A stretch of DNA of 64,000 bases, taken from Chiayiivirga sp. GTDB taxonomy: Bacteria > Pseudomonadota > Gammaproteobacteria > Xanthomonadales > Xanthomonadaceae. Each line of letters starts with the position of its first letter. The first letter of the stretch is position 1. Both the position numbers and the translations under genes were made by a program. Shown piece after piece: positions 1-9,910 of this stretch. The stretch lies in contig JALCLA010000002.1 of assembly GCA_022647565.1 (NCBI GenBank), forward strand, positions 434,001-498,000, given 5' to 3'. A model generated the notes under the pieces. That model made no database searches. It saw only the letters and a list, made by a program, of their open reading frames with translations, and was not told the origin of the DNA.

Positions 1-1
1 C

Positions 2-343
2 GACCCCGATGCCTGGCCGCGCGCCCAGGCCCTGTTCGAAACCCTCGGCCCCGACGAGTTGCGCGCGAGTTCGCCGCAGGACCTGCTCTATCGCCTCTTC
101 CACGAGGAAGGCGTGCGCCTCCTCGCCAGCCAACCACTGGGCTTTGCCTGTTCCTGCTCGCGTGAGCGCGTCGGAGGCATGCTGCTCAGCCTCGGGCGCG
201 AGGAAGCTTTCCTCGCCCTGCAGGACGACATGGCCGAGGTGATCTGCGAGTTCTGCAACGAGCACTATCGCTTCGATCGCGTCGATCTGGAGCAACTGTT
301 CGCCGGCGGCGGCAGCTCCCCGGGGCCGCGCACCGCGCAGTAG
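2..343 (+). CDS. hslO: Hsp33 redox-regulated chaperone, C-terminal part
   Basis: Open at the left edge, so only the last 113 residues are present. The fragment carries the four-cysteine zinc switch of Hsp33: a CSC pair in FACSCSRERV followed about 40 residues later by CEFC in VICEFCNEHY. In the family these cysteines hold zinc in the reduced state and form disulfides under oxidative stress, which activates the cytosolic holdase. The helical DELRASSPQDLLYRLFHEEG stretch before the cysteines also fits. The gene ends 18 bp from the convergent end of the next gene. Start and N-terminal domain lie outside the window. Confidence 0.93.
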   Translation, partial: DPDAWPRAQALFETLGPDELRASSPQDLLYRLFHEEGVRLLASQPLGFACSCSRERVGGMLLSLGREEAFLALQDDMAEVICEFCNEHYRFDRVDLEQLFAGGGSSPGPRTAQ

Positions 344-361
344 GACGAGGCCCGCGCCGCG

Positions 362-3331
362 CTACGGCGTCCGGCGCAAGACCGCGGCCGGGGCTGGCCG
401 CGCCAGCAGGAAGCCCTGACCGAACTCGCAGCCAATCTCGCGCAAGGCGTGCAGCTGCGCCGGCGTCTCGATCCCTTCGGCCACGATCTCCAGTCCGAGC
501 GATGCGCCCAGCGCGTGGATCGCGCGCAACACCGTGGGTGCATTGCCGGGCGCCACGGTGCCGATCGGTGCGACGAATGAGCGATCGATCTTGAGGATGT
601 GCAGCGGAAACCGGTGCAGGTAGCTGAGCGACGAGTACCCCGTGCCGAAATCATCCAGCGCGATGCGTACCCCGAGCTGCCCCAACTCCGTCATCACCCG
701 ATGCACCTGCTCGGGTTCTTCCAGCAGGGCGCGCTCGGTGACCTCGATGCGCAAGCGACGCGGGTCGAGTTCGTAGCGCTGCAACTGGCGCGTCAGGTCA
801 TCCACGAACATCGGCAAGCGCAGGTGCTTGGCACCGACGTTGATGCCGATGTAGGCCTGCTCGTCGAGCAGGTCATGCGCTTGTGCGAACGCCGATTCGT
901 AGACCTGCCAATCGATCGCTTCCGCCAGGCCCGACTCCTCGGCCTGTTCCAGGAATTCGCCGGGCGCCACCAGGCCCTGCAGCGGATGGCGCCAGCGCAG
1001 CAGGGTTTCATAGCCCACCACCTTGCCATCGGCGAGCGCGATGATCGGCTGGAACACCGGCTCGAACTCGTTGCGCGCCAGCGCCCGGCGCAGGTTGCCT
1101 TCCAGTTCCAGCTGCCGCAACGCTTCGCGCCGCAGGGCTTCGTCGAACATCTCGTAGCGGCGGCGACCCTTGGCCTTGGCCCGGTACAGCGCCACATCGG
1201 CATCTCGCAACAGTTCCTCGCCGGTGCTGTAATGCGGTTGCGCAATCGCGATGCCGATGCTGGTGGAACTGTAGAGATCCTTGCCGCCGGCACGGATCGG
1301 CTCGTCCAGTGCCGCGATGATCGCAGCCGCGATCTCGGTCGCATCCTGGGCCGCCGCGATCGGTTCGAGCAGGATCGCGAACTCGTCGCCACCGAGCCGC
1401 GCCACCAGCCCGCGACCCTCGGCCCGCTGCGCGATGCGCGCGCCGGCCTCCTTCAGCAACTCGTCGCCGATCAGGTGCCCGACCGAATCGTTCACCACCT
1501 TGAACCGGTCAAGGTCGAGGAACAGGACCGCGAAGCGGCGTTCCGGGTGGCGCGAATAGCGATCCAGCGCCTCGCTCAATCGGCCCAGCAGGTGAGCGCG
1601 GTTGGGCAAGCCGGTGAGGGCATCGTGCATCGCCGCGTGGCGCAGGCGGCTCTCGGCCCGCTCGCGCTCGGCGATCTGCTCGCGCAGCACGCGATTCGTC
1701 TCGAACAGGGCTTCGGTGCGCTCCACCACGCGCTGCTCGAGTTCGGTGTTGGCCAGTCGCAGCGATTCGGCAGCGCGCTTGCGCTGCAGCGCATTGGCGA
1801 TGTGGTAGGAAACGAAGGTGAGGATTTCCTGGTCGCGCACGCTGTAGCGGTGCGAGGCATCGTAGCTCTGCACCGCCAGCACGCCCACGGTTCGCTCGTC
1901 GCAGATCAGCGGCACGCCGAGCCAGCTCGCCGCCAGCGCACCGACGCTCAACACGATGTCGCCGGCGCGCAGTTCGTCGATCCTGGCGCGATCGGCAAGC
2001 AGGGTGGTCCCGGTGCGCAGCACGTACTCGGTCAGCCCTCGCCCGAGCCGGCGCGGCGCGCGCGCGGCGTCGAACTCGTCCACCGAATAGGGAAAGCTCA
2101 AGGTGACGCCATCGTCCGACAACAACGCAATGTAGAAATTGCGCGCCACCAGCAACTCACCCACGACGCCATGCACGGCGGCATAGAACTGTTCGATGCC
2201 GCCGCCGGTGGAGCCAAGCTCGGTGATCCGGAACAAGGCGGCCTGCAGCCGTTCTGCGCGCTCGCGCTCGTCAACCTGCACCAGCAGCGCGCGGTTGGCT
2301 TCGCGCAGGTCGTCGGTGCGCTGCTCCACCCGCCGTTCCAGGTCGGCATGGGCGCGCTTGCGCTCGAGCGCCGTGGCGATGTGCTGCGCCACGAAGGTGA
2401 GCAGGGCGCGCTCCTTGTCGGAGTAGCGCCGCGTCTCGTCGTAGCTCTGCACCACGACGGCTCCCATCGCTTCGGCGCCGCGCAGCAGCGGCACGCCGAG
2501 CCAGTCGGCGCTCTGCGGGCCGAAGCCATCCGAATCGAAGCCGATCGACTGCGTCAGTCGTTCCGACGGCCCCATCAGGGTTTGCCCGGTGGCGATGATG
2601 TGCGCAGTGAGCGAACCCTGTTGCCCCACCATCGGGTAGTCGCGCTCCGGATCGGGAACATCGTCGTCGGCAACGTCGCGGAAATAGGCGAAACGCAAGC
2701 TGTCGCCGGCACGATCGTACAGCGCGATGTAGAAATTCTCGGCGTACATCAGGCCTGCGACGATGCCATGGATTGCCGCCAGCACGTCGCCCATGTCGCG
2801 CTCGGCGCTGGCGAGATCGGCAATCGCATAGAGCGCGCGCTGCAGGCGTTCGGCCTCGGCCAGCTGCGCAACGGCACGGTGCAGGCGCTCCAGCTCAAGC
2901 GCCGCCGGCAGGCGCTGTGCGAGCAAGCGCGCGGCGTCGGCCATCTGTGCCTTGAATTCCGCCCCGGGAGCACCTGCCACCGCCACCGACAGGACACCCA
3001 GCAGGCGCCTGTCCGCGTTCAGGGCCCAGGCCATGCCGTGCGCATCTACTGGCTCAAGGTCACCTGACTGTGCGGCGCGGGCCAGGGCTTCGGCTGCCCC
3101 CAGGTCCATCTCGCCGTGCCGGGCCAGCAGCCGCAAGCGCCCGCTCTCGACCGCCCAGAGCGCACACCCGCGAACGCCGAAGCGCGTGGCCGACCAGGCC
3201 GCCACCGAGTCCACCAGCGCCTGCGCCCCGTTTCCCGACAGCAGCAATTCGGCGCGCGTGACCCCGTTGCCGGCGCTGGACGCCAGAGGAGGCGGCGAAA
3301 CGAGCTTGTCCGACACGCGGCCTGGCGCCAT
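362..3331 (-). CDS. GAF-GAF-GGDEF-EAL cyclic-di-GMP signalling protein
   Basis: About 989 residues with no obvious membrane segment. Two similar GAF modules (about residues 140-310 and 350-520) are each followed by a coiled-coil linker of the [12 protein letters not shown] or [12 protein letters not shown] type. A diguanylate cyclase domain (about 560-720) has an intact LGGDEF signature, and an EAL phosphodiesterase domain (about 735-985) follows. The usual EAL triplet reads ETL here ([13 protein letters not shown]), but [10 protein letters not shown] and EGIETPAQL are present, so hydrolysis remains plausible. The first ATG after a GAGAGGA Shine-Dalgarno is at 3331; a TTG six codons earlier is the alternative. 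It probably senses a cytosolic small molecule and tunes c-di-GMP. Direction and ligand cannot be told from sequence. Confidence 0.93.
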   Translation of the reverse strand: MAPGRVSDKLVSPPPLASSAGNGVTRAELLLSGNGAQALVDSVAAWSATRFGVRGCALWAVESGRLRLLARHGEMDLGAAEALARAAQSGDLEPVDAHGMAWALNADRRLLGVLSVAVAGAPGAEFKAQMADAARLLAQRLPAALELERLHRAVAQLAEAERLQRALYAIADLASAERDMGDVLAAIHGIVAGLMYAENFYIALYDRAGDSLRFAYFRDVADDDVPDPERDYPMVGQQGSLTAHIIATGQTLMGPSERLTQSIGFDSDGFGPQSADWLGVPLLRGAEAMGAVVVQSYDETRRYSDKERALLTFVAQHIATALERKRAHADLERRVEQRTDDLREANRALLVQVDERERAERLQAALFRITELGSTGGGIEQFYAAVHGVVGELLVARNFYIALLSDDGVTLSFPYSVDEFDAARAPRRLGRGLTEYVLRTGTTLLADRARIDELRAGDIVLSVGALAASWLGVPLICDERTVGVLAVQSYDASHRYSVRDQEILTFVSYHIANALQRKRAAESLRLANTELEQRVVERTEALFETNRVLREQIAERERAESRLRHAAMHDALTGLPNRAHLLGRLSEALDRYSRHPERRFAVLFLDLDRFKVVNDSVGHLIGDELLKEAGARIAQRAEGRGLVARLGGDEFAILLEPIAAAQDATEIAAAIIAALDEPIRAGGKDLYSSTSIGIAIAQPHYSTGEELLRDADVALYRAKAKGRRRYEMFDEALRREALRQLELEGNLRRALARNEFEPVFQPIIALADGKVVGYETLLRWRHPLQGLVAPGEFLEQAEESGLAEAIDWQVYESAFAQAHDLLDEQAYIGINVGAKHLRLPMFVDDLTRQLQRYELDPRRLRIEVTERALLEEPEQVHRVMTELGQLGVRIALDDFGTGYSSLSYLHRFPLHILKIDRSFVAPIGTVAPGNAPTVLRAIHALGASLGLEIVAEGIETPAQLHALREIGCEFGQGFLLARPAPAAVLRRTP

Positions 3332-3521
3332 CCGGTCCTCTCGAAGCAAGTGCCTAGTCTCGGCGCAAGCGCGGCCGAAAGTCCATTCGAAAATCCGGTT
3401 TGCGCTGATCGATCGCGCTGTCCGCGAAGGTCGTCACAAATTGTTAAAGCAAGCTGAAAGTGTTAGCCTAAGGCCCGGAAATCCAAGGAACTCGGCGGCT
3501 TCGATCAAGTCTGCCTGCCAC

Positions 3522-4550
3522 ATGCCCCAGCCCGCCCTCCCGATCCGCTCCGCCGTGCGCCTGCTGGCGCTGGCGCTGTTGGTGTTGGCCGCGATGCCGG
3601 GCGTCGAGGCTCGAGCCCAAGCGGCCACAGCCGCAACACTCTTGCCGCCCGAGCGCGAATCAGAGACGCGCGTCCTGCCGGTCTGGAGCAACAGCAGTGG
3701 TCGGGTGGAAGCCTTGTTGCTGCTGGATCCGGACGAATCCAGGCGCTCCGCCAATGCGCTGGACCGCATCATCAATCCCGCAAGGCCCGATCTTGGCCTC
3801 GGCGCGCGCCTGACCCTGGATGGCGGCAGCCGCGTGCAAGGCTCGATGCAGTTCGAAACCGACGGCCTGGCCCTGCTCTGCGACGACCGCCACGGACTCA
3901 CCCGGGCTCTTGGTGCGCTGGGCGAACACTGCCTGCTCGCCAAGCTCGGCAGCGATGATCCACTCCTGACCGGAAGGCCACGCGGTGCCACCGTGGGCCT
4001 GGACTGGCGTGCAGCCGGTGGCGAATTCGACCTCAGTTTCGGCCTGTCCTGGCTCAGCTTCGAGGCGCGCCCGCAGCCCTGGTTGGGCGAGGCTGGGCTG
4101 GCCTCGCCCATGGGCAGTCCCGAATCCCTCGACCTGATCAGTGCCTGGGCCCGCCAGTACGACAGCCGCCAGCTGCGCCTGAGCGGCCTGATCGCGCTCG
4201 GCCCGCAAGCGCGGTTGCTGCTGGGGGGCGACCTCGGGCGCAGCCGCCTGCGCAGCCTGGGCGGTAGCGACGTCGAATGGGAAAGCGCGGCACTCAGCCT
4301 CGGCCTTGGCTACGGCAATTTCAGTGGCCAGCTCACCGGTCGCCTGGTCGAGCTGCCGCAAGGCACGGCGCCGTGGCGCAGCCTAGACATCGGCCTGTCC
4401 TGGCGCACGCCTTGGCACGGCGAACTCTCGGTGGGTGCGAAGAACGTCCTCGGCAATCCCGACACCTCGCGCTGGCCGCTGTCCGACCTGCCGCCACTCG
4501 AAGATCCTTCGGCGCGCGTGCCCTACGTGCGCTACAAGCAAGACCTGTAG
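3522..4550 (+). CDS. Secreted outer-membrane beta-barrel-like protein, unknown function
   Basis: 342 residues starting MPQPALPIRSAVRLLALALL, a typical signal peptide cleaved near VEARAQA. The rest is rich in alternating hydrophobic strands (GLDWRAAGGEFDLSFGLSWLSF, RLLLGGDLGRSRLRSLGG). It ends like a TonB-dependent receptor: KNVLGNPD, then RVPYVRYKQDL, closely resembling the VPYVRYTQNF tail of the receptor at 13.4 kb. There is no plug domain or TonB box. I infer a small outer-membrane barrel, without a known substrate. An in-frame reading runs upstream to 2952, antisense to the GGDEF gene, but that part is a shadow; the ATG at 3522 precedes the signal peptide. Confidence 0.75.
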   Translation: MPQPALPIRSAVRLLALALLVLAAMPGVEARAQAATAATLLPPERESETRVLPVWSNSSGRVEALLLLDPDESRRSANALDRIINPARPDLGLGARLTLDGGSRVQGSMQFETDGLALLCDDRHGLTRALGALGEHCLLAKLGSDDPLLTGRPRGATVGLDWRAAGGEFDLSFGLSWLSFEARPQPWLGEAGLASPMGSPESLDLISAWARQYDSRQLRLSGLIALGPQARLLLGGDLGRSRLRSLGGSDVEWESAALSLGLGYGNFSGQLTGRLVELPQGTAPWRSLDIGLSWRTPWHGELSVGAKNVLGNPDTSRWPLSDLPPLEDPSARVPYVRYKQDL

Positions 4551-4610
4551 CGCCAACACTCCCGCCCGCTGCAGACGCGGTCCGCAAGCGAACGCCGGCC
4601 TCGCCCTGGC

Positions 4611-5591
4611 TCAGGCGCGACGCGCCCTGACTGCCCAGCCCGCAATGCCGCCACGCTCGAATTCGAGCACTTGCAGATGCGGGGCCGGATCTCCCAGGGG
4701 CGACAGCAGGCGGCGCACCCCGGCTTCGTCCAACGCCACCTCAACCAGCTCGCGCTGGCGCAGTTCATTCGCTTCCAGCCCCTCATCGATCTGCGCCCAG
4801 GCCGCGCGCGCCGCCACCTCGCCTTCGGCGCGCGCGCGGTTCAGAGCCGCGGCCACCCGATCGCGCACCTCCACCAGCACATCCGCAAACGTTGCGGACT
4901 GCACGCGCGCGTCCAGCTCGCGCATCGACGCATTGAAGCGGTCGCGCGCAGCATGCGCCCGCAAGTCTGCGCGCAGCGACGCCTGCCCGGCGGGCGTCGC
5001 GGAACGCGCGATCGGCTCGATCAAGCCGTGTGCCGACTCGAGCAGGCCCTGCGCTTGCCGCAGCCATGCCACATGCTCCAGTTCCTCGCGCGCGATCCGC
5101 ACCGGCAGGGCCTCGACGTGGTGCAGCACGGCGGCAAATCGGGCGTCCGGCTTCAAGACCCGAACCACCTCGCGCATCGCTTCGGTCCCGGCGTACTCGA
5201 TTCCGTACTGGCTCATGCACAGATCGAAGCCGGCCGCCGCGAACGGCAGCGCGCGCGCGTCCACCTCGCCCCGCACGCGGATGTGCCTCGGACCCGCGTC
5301 TGGGAGCGAGGCGATCCATGCTGGCGCAACCCGCGCCGCATCGACGGCATCGATCCCGCCCTCGAATCCGTCGCTCTGCTCGAGTAGCAGCTTGGAGAGC
5401 GGCGCATTGCCGCAGCACAGGTCCAGCACCCGAGCCTGCGGCGCGAGGCCGGCAAACACCGCGCGCCAGAAGTCCGCAATCGCCCCGCCGTAGTTGCCCG
5501 AATAGCTGCCGGCGCAGGAATGCAGCGCGCCACTCGACCAGTAGTCGCTCCAGGCGCGCGCGCGGCGTTGGGTGGCAGCGGGATCGGACAA
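4611..5591 (-). CDS. SAM-dependent methyltransferase (class I fold)
   Basis: Class I methyltransferase with motif I in ARVLDLCCGNAPLSKLL, an acidic strand (GGIDAVDAARV) and a motif around FDLCMSQYGIEY. It is a paralogue of the gene at 18.5-19.5 kb: both start with WSDYW and share SQYGIEY and the helical C-terminal half. The TTG at 5591 puts WSDYW near the N-terminus, as in the paralogue. ATG starts at 5714, 5663 or 5654 would overlap the divergent gene at 5653. No C-terminal domain names the substrate. Confidence 0.8.
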   Translation of the reverse strand: MSDPAATQRRARAWSDYWSSGALHSCAGSYSGNYGGAIADFWRAVFAGLAPQARVLDLCCGNAPLSKLLLEQSDGFEGGIDAVDAARVAPAWIASLPDAGPRHIRVRGEVDARALPFAAAGFDLCMSQYGIEYAGTEAMREVVRVLKPDARFAAVLHHVEALPVRIAREELEHVAWLRQAQGLLESAHGLIEPIARSATPAGQASLRADLRAHAARDRFNASMRELDARVQSATFADVLVEVRDRVAAALNRARAEGEVAARAAWAQIDEGLEANELRQRELVEVALDEAGVRRLLSPLGDPAPHLQVLEFERGGIAGWAVRARRA

Positions 5592-5652
5592 GCGCTTGCA
5601 CGGGATTCGGACCGGGGGCCGCAGGGTACTGCATCGGCGATAAAATGCCCGC

Positions 5653-7260
5653 ATGAACGCCATGCCACCGTTTCCCTCCGCCGCCGCGCCGCACAATGCG
5701 ATGCAGGAGTCCAAGCTGCGCCGCCTGCTGGCGCGGGTCGACGCCTATCGCCAGGCCGGCCAGCGCGACAGCGCCATCGCCAGTCTCGAAGCGGTCGTGC
5801 AGCTGCAGCCGGACAAGGTCCAGCACCAGCTCGACCTGGCCGATCTGCACCTCGAGAACGAGAACCATGGCGCCGCGCGCGCGCTTGCCATGCGCGCCAT
5901 CGAAGGCCATATCGAGAGTCCCGCGCTCGCGCTGCAGCTGATCAAGCTGCTTGCGGCGCTGAGCGAATCGGGCCTGATCCTGCAGATCGCGCAGCAGCTG
6001 CCGCCGTCGATGTGGGATTCGGCCAATTCGCTGGCGCACGTGGCCTCGCAGCTGAGCCTGGTCGGTGCGCTGGATCTCGCGCGCGAGTTCGCCCGTGCCG
6101 CGGTCGCGCGCGACCCCTCGCATCCGGCCGCCCTGTCGATCCATGCCACGCAGGATGTGTTCCATGGCGACCTGCCTTCGGCCGCCTCGCATGCCGAACG
6201 CTGCCTCGCGTACGTGCCCGGGGACTCAGGCTCGCACTGGCTGCTGTCGCGCCTGCGCCTGCCCGAGGCCGAGCGTCGCATCGAGCGCATCGAACGCGAA
6301 CTGGCGCGCAATCCGGGCGGCGAGGACGAGGCCAACCTCGGCTACGCCCTGCACAACGAACTGCACGACATCAAGCAGTACGAACGTGCCTGGGCCGCAT
6401 TGGAACGAGCCTGCCGCGCCAAGCGTTCCACCCTCGACTACAGCACCGAGCGTGCCACCGCCCTGTTTGCGCAGCTGCGCGAGTGGCGTGCCGACGAACT
6501 GGCGCGGGACGATGGCTACCCGGGTGCCGGCCCGATCCCGATCTTCGTCATCGGCCAGCATCGTTCCGGCACGACGCTGGCCGAGCGCATCGTCAGTGGT
6601 CATTCGCAGGTGGCGCAAGGCGGCGAGACCTACGACATTCGCGCCGGCCTGCGCCGCATCAGCGGCCTGCACTTCCGGGCCGAGAGCGATCCGCGCGTGA
6701 TCGCGATGCGCGAGCGCATCGACTACCGCGCGCTGGGCGAGCACTACCTGCAAGGCATCGCCTGGCGCGCCAAGGGCAAGCGCTACGTGACCGACAAGCT
6801 GCCCTCGAACTACCTCAACCTCGGCTTCATCGCGCGCGCCCTGCCGCAGGCGCGCTTCGTGCACCTGAACCGCGATCCGGTCGATGTCGGCCTGTCCAAC
6901 CTTCGCACCCTGTTCAGCCACGCCTGTCCGTACTCCTATGACCAGGCCGAGTTCATCGCGCACTACCGCCTCTATCTTGGCTTGATGGAGCACTGGCGCG
7001 CGCTGCTGCCGGATCGCATCCTCGACGTGAACTATCAGGATCTGGTCGACAACCCGGAAACCGCGTCGGCGCGCATCGCCAGCTTCTGCGGGCTGGGCTA
7101 CGAACCGTCGATGGTGCAGATCGAAAAGCGCAGCGATGCCGTGTCCACGGCATCGAGCGTGATGATGCGCGAGGGCATCCGCAAGGATCGCAGCCAGGTC
7201 TGGAAAGCCTACGAGTCCCAGCTGCAGCCGATCATCCGGGCGTTCGCGGCGTCGTATTGA
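5653..7260 (+). CDS. TPR-domain sulfotransferase
   Basis: 535 residues. The first 280 or so are helical repeats of TPR type (QAGQRDSAIASLEAVVQLQP, HPAALSIHATQDVFHGDLPSAASHAERCL). The C-terminal half is a PAPS-dependent sulfotransferase: the 5'-phosphosulfate loop is GQHRSGTTLAERI near residue 298, and the 3'-phosphate motif is probably RFVHLNRDPVDVGLSNL. The architecture resembles that linked to protein or peptide tyrosine sulfation, but the acceptor is unknown. A -10-like TAAAAT at 5641 ends six bases before the ATG, so the mRNA may be leaderless. A related copy lies at 11.2-13.1 kb. Confidence 0.88.
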   Translation: MNAMPPFPSAAAPHNAMQESKLRRLLARVDAYRQAGQRDSAIASLEAVVQLQPDKVQHQLDLADLHLENENHGAARALAMRAIEGHIESPALALQLIKLLAALSESGLILQIAQQLPPSMWDSANSLAHVASQLSLVGALDLAREFARAAVARDPSHPAALSIHATQDVFHGDLPSAASHAERCLAYVPGDSGSHWLLSRLRLPEAERRIERIERELARNPGGEDEANLGYALHNELHDIKQYERAWAALERACRAKRSTLDYSTERATALFAQLREWRADELARDDGYPGAGPIPIFVIGQHRSGTTLAERIVSGHSQVAQGGETYDIRAGLRRISGLHFRAESDPRVIAMRERIDYRALGEHYLQGIAWRAKGKRYVTDKLPSNYLNLGFIARALPQARFVHLNRDPVDVGLSNLRTLFSHACPYSYDQAEFIAHYRLYLGLMEHWRALLPDRILDVNYQDLVDNPETASARIASFCGLGYEPSMVQIEKRSDAVSTASSVMMREGIRKDRSQVWKAYESQLQPIIRAFAASY

Positions 7261-7286
7261 CTCGCGTAATTGGTTGACAGCCCGCG

Positions 7287-7386
7287 CCCTTCGACTTCGC
7301 GCCTGGGGCGCTACGCTCAGGGTGAGCGGGGTTCGCAAATGCCGCTCATCCTGAGCGTAGGCCGCGAAGAGGCCGGAGTCGAAGGA
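7287..7386. repeat. Imperfect inverted repeat of about 43 bp per arm
   Basis: Left arm 7287-7329 (starting CCCTTCGACTTCG, ending CTCAGGGTGAGCGG) pairs with right arm 7342-7386 (starting CCGCTCATCCTGAGCG, ending GAGTCGAAGGA) around a short spacer. It lies just after the sulfotransferase stop codon. Repeats with TTCGAC and CTCAG-type cores are common interspersed elements in proteobacteria. It could act as a terminator or as a MITE/REP-like element. Confidence 0.7.
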
Positions 7387-7646
7387 CACCCAGTCCCTCG
7401 TCAACTATTCACCCAAATCCAGGAAGAGGCTCAGACATCCGTTTCATCCCGCGCGGGTCGGGAGTTCGCGGTGAAGGACTCAGTAGTGGCCTGTCGCGGT
7501 CAAATCGAGAGCAGCTCGCTCGGCCTGGCCGCGCGGTACTTGTGCCTCACTCGACCCGTAGCTCCGGCCGCGGGCCTCGCTCCGGCCCGACGTCCCGCAC
7601 GCCCATCGCGTCGCGATCCCACTTTTGTTTCATCCGTGACAAGCCT
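7387..7646. other. Non-coding stretch, nothing recognised
   Basis: Between the inverted repeat and the end of the convergent oxygenase gene I see no gene with a ribosome-binding site or recognisable protein. An open frame crosses it on the plus strand (7270-7650), but it begins inside the repeat and its composition is not protein-like. Confidence 0.5.
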
Positions 7647-8357
7647 CTAGCCGATCGGCACGTTCGCCGGCTGCGCGCCCTCAAGCTGGAAGCGCGCATT
7701 GAACGCCACCGTGATGCGCGGCTCGTCGCCCTCGAACGGCAGCACTTCATGCAACACCCAGGACGGGAACAGCACCAGGTCGCCGGGCGTCAGGCGCAGC
7801 ATGCGGTTGGCCATGCTGTACGGCGGCTTCATCTGCGAAATCGCCTTGTCGATGTACATGGTGCACACCGCCTGCGGGTTGATCATGGTGAGCTTGCCGC
7901 TGTCGCTGTCCGGGTCATCGCCGCCATGGCTGACGCAATACACGCCCGACCAGGAATGCAACGGATGGTTGTGCGGGCCGAAATAGCCGCCCTTGCGCGT
8001 GACGTGGAACCAGGCCTCGCAGGCGATGTGCAGGCGCTTGAGCGTCTCCAGGTCGTAGCCATTGAGTTCGCGGATGGCGCGATAGAGCGTGCTCCAGCAG
8101 AATTCGCGCAGACGCTGCACTACGGGTTGCGGCCAGTCGAACAGGCGGAAGTTGCTCTCGAACAGGGCGGCGTTGCGATGGGTGAAGGGGTCGGGATTGC
8201 GGTAACGTTCGTCGCCGGAGCGCGCCAGGAACAGCTCCCGCAATTCGGCATTGAGCGCCTCGCAATCGGGCAGCTTCGCGAACACCATGGGCACGGAAAA
8301 CGCAGGGACCAGCTGATACATGACCAATTCCATCACGAGCGGGGAGGTCCATTGCAT
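7647..8357 (-). CDS. Putative 2OG-Fe(II) oxygenase, TIGR02466-like
   Basis: 236 residues. The sequence fits the TIGR02466 / 2OG-FeII_Oxy_5 family of double-stranded beta-helix oxygenases. The likely iron-binding region is in GPHNHPLHSWSGVYCVS, the distal histidine in LVLFPSWVLHEVLPF, and the oxoglutarate-binding arginine in EPRITVAFNARF. It is predicted to hydroxylate a protein or small-molecule substrate in the cytosol. The next methionines, at 8333 and 8321, are alternative starts. Its place in a cluster of sulfotransferases and a second hydroxylase suggests a shared tailoring pathway, which is inference. Confidence 0.82.
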   Translation of the reverse strand: MQWTSPLVMELVMYQLVPAFSVPMVFAKLPDCEALNAELRELFLARSGDERYRNPDPFTHRNAALFESNFRLFDWPQPVVQRLREFCWSTLYRAIRELNGYDLETLKRLHIACEAWFHVTRKGGYFGPHNHPLHSWSGVYCVSHGGDDPDSDSGKLTMINPQAVCTMYIDKAISQMKPPYSMANRMLRLTPGDLVLFPSWVLHEVLPFEGDEPRITVAFNARFQLEGAQPANVPIG

Positions 8358-8448
8358 CGGACACTATCGCCATAGGCTGGCGGAGCGCGGCGATGGGATC
8401 AAGCGCTCCGGTACCGACCGCAACTGGCTGCCCGGAGCCTGAGGTCGC

Positions 8449-9882
8449 GTGAGCGCGCCAACAACGCCGGACCTCACGCCTCGCCCCAGGACACTGCTGC
8501 TCGCCGTGCTGGCCTGGCATCTGGTTTTCTGGGTGCTCGCGCCCTGGCTCGTGTATCGCATGCTGCCGCTGGATGCGCTGGAGCTGCTGGGCTGGGGCCA
8601 GGAATGGCAGTGGGGCTACTACAAGCACCCGCCGCTGGGACCATGGTTGGGAGAGGCCTTCGTGTGGCTGTGCGGCGGCCGGATAGAAAGCCTGTATCTG
8701 CTGGCGCAGCTCGCGCTCGTCGTCACGCTGATCTACGTCTGGCGCTGCGCACGCCTGTTCCTGGATCCGGCGCGGGCGGTGCTGGCCACGGTGCTGCTGG
8801 AAGGATCCTACTTCCACACCTACCTGATCCCGAACTTCAACATGAACTCGCTGCAGCTGCCGCTGTGGGCCGGATTCTCGTATCACCTGTTGCGCGCGAT
8901 GAAGGGACAGCGGGCGCACTGGTACGCCTGCGGCGCGCTGGCGGCGCTCTGCCTGCTGGCAAAGTATTCGGGCGCCCTGCTGCTGCTCAGCGGTGCCGCG
9001 CTGGTGCTCGCCACGGGCGAAGGTCGGCGCGCGTTGCGCACGCCGCATCCCTGGCTCGCGGTGCTGCTGGCGCTGGCCCTGCTCGCGCCGCATCTGAACT
9101 GGTTGGCCGCGCACTACGAATTGCCGCTGCAGTACCTGCGCAGCTTCGATCCATCCGGCGCGACGCCGTGGTGGGCGCATGCGGTCGAGCCGCTGCGCTT
9201 TGCCCTGGGTGCGGCGCTCAGCCTGCTGTTCAGCGCCCTGCTGTTGCTCCTGCTGCGCGAGCGCGGCGCGCGGCGTGAATGGCCGCGGGAAACCCTGTGG
9301 CTGCTCGTGCTCTGCCTGGGTCCGCTGCTGCTGGCGATGGCCTACGGCGCGGTCAGCGGCAGCCGGCTCAAGGCGACCTGGGCGTTTCCATTCTTCAACC
9401 TCGCCGGAGTGGTGGCGTTGGTGTTGCTCCCGACCCGCATCGATGCGCGTCGCTGGCAGCGATTCGCGATCGCGCTGGGCGGAACGATGCTGCTGACGGC
9501 CGGGATTCACCTGGCCTACAAGCTCGGCAGCGACCGCTCCAAGACCGCCTTCGACGGGAACGCGCTCGCACAAGCCATCGCGAAGGACTGGGAGTCCGAG
9601 TACGCGACGCCCCTGCGTGTGGTCGTGGGCGATCATGTCTTGAGCGCGATCGTGTCGAGCTACGCCCCGACGCGTCCGGCCATGCTGGTGCGCGGCGACT
9701 ACACGGTCTCGCTATGGCTCACGCCCGAGGACGTCGCGCGCGACGGCGCCGCCGTGGTCTGTCGCTCAGCCGAACCCTGCTATCCGGACCTGGCCGAGCG
9801 TGGCGCGACCCTGCGCCAGCTCCGGGTCGACGACCAGGACTTGCGCTACTTCTTCCTGCCGCCGCGACCCACGCCGCTATGA
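8449..9882 (+). CDS. Membrane glycosyltransferase, GT39/ArnT-like
   Basis: About 477 residues with many hydrophobic helices and the layout of GT-C family enzymes: a first transmembrane segment, then a loop with an acidic site (LPLDALELLGWGQEWQWGYYKHPPLG). The GYYKHPPL motif is typical of ArnT/PMT-like proteins that use polyprenyl-linked sugars at the periplasmic face. The start is GTG at 8449. The short soluble tail (about 380-477) probably lies in the periplasm. Donor and acceptor are unknown. Confidence 0.86.
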   Translation: MSAPTTPDLTPRPRTLLLAVLAWHLVFWVLAPWLVYRMLPLDALELLGWGQEWQWGYYKHPPLGPWLGEAFVWLCGGRIESLYLLAQLALVVTLIYVWRCARLFLDPARAVLATVLLEGSYFHTYLIPNFNMNSLQLPLWAGFSYHLLRAMKGQRAHWYACGALAALCLLAKYSGALLLLSGAALVLATGEGRRALRTPHPWLAVLLALALLAPHLNWLAAHYELPLQYLRSFDPSGATPWWAHAVEPLRFALGAALSLLFSALLLLLLRERGARREWPRETLWLLVLCLGPLLLAMAYGAVSGSRLKATWAFPFFNLAGVVALVLLPTRIDARRWQRFAIALGGTMLLTAGIHLAYKLGSDRSKTAFDGNALAQAIAKDWESEYATPLRVVVGDHVLSAIVSSYAPTRPAMLVRGDYTVSLWLTPEDVARDGAAVVCRSAEPCYPDLAERGATLRQLRVDDQDLRYFFLPPRPTPL

Positions 9883-9910
9883 TGTTGCGCCGCTCTGCCG
9901 CCGCCGCCCC

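Noticed and set aside
599..3067. Long plus-strand ORF of 822 codons
   Set aside because: Shadow of the GGDEF-EAL gene: rich in Gln, Arg and His with no domain, and entirely antisense to a clear homologue.
2952..3521. Open frame upstream of the barrel-like gene, antisense to the GGDEF protein
   Set aside because: Its protein is low-complexity and Ser/Arg-rich, and the signal peptide begins at 3522. The GGDEF-EAL gene accounts for the DNA.
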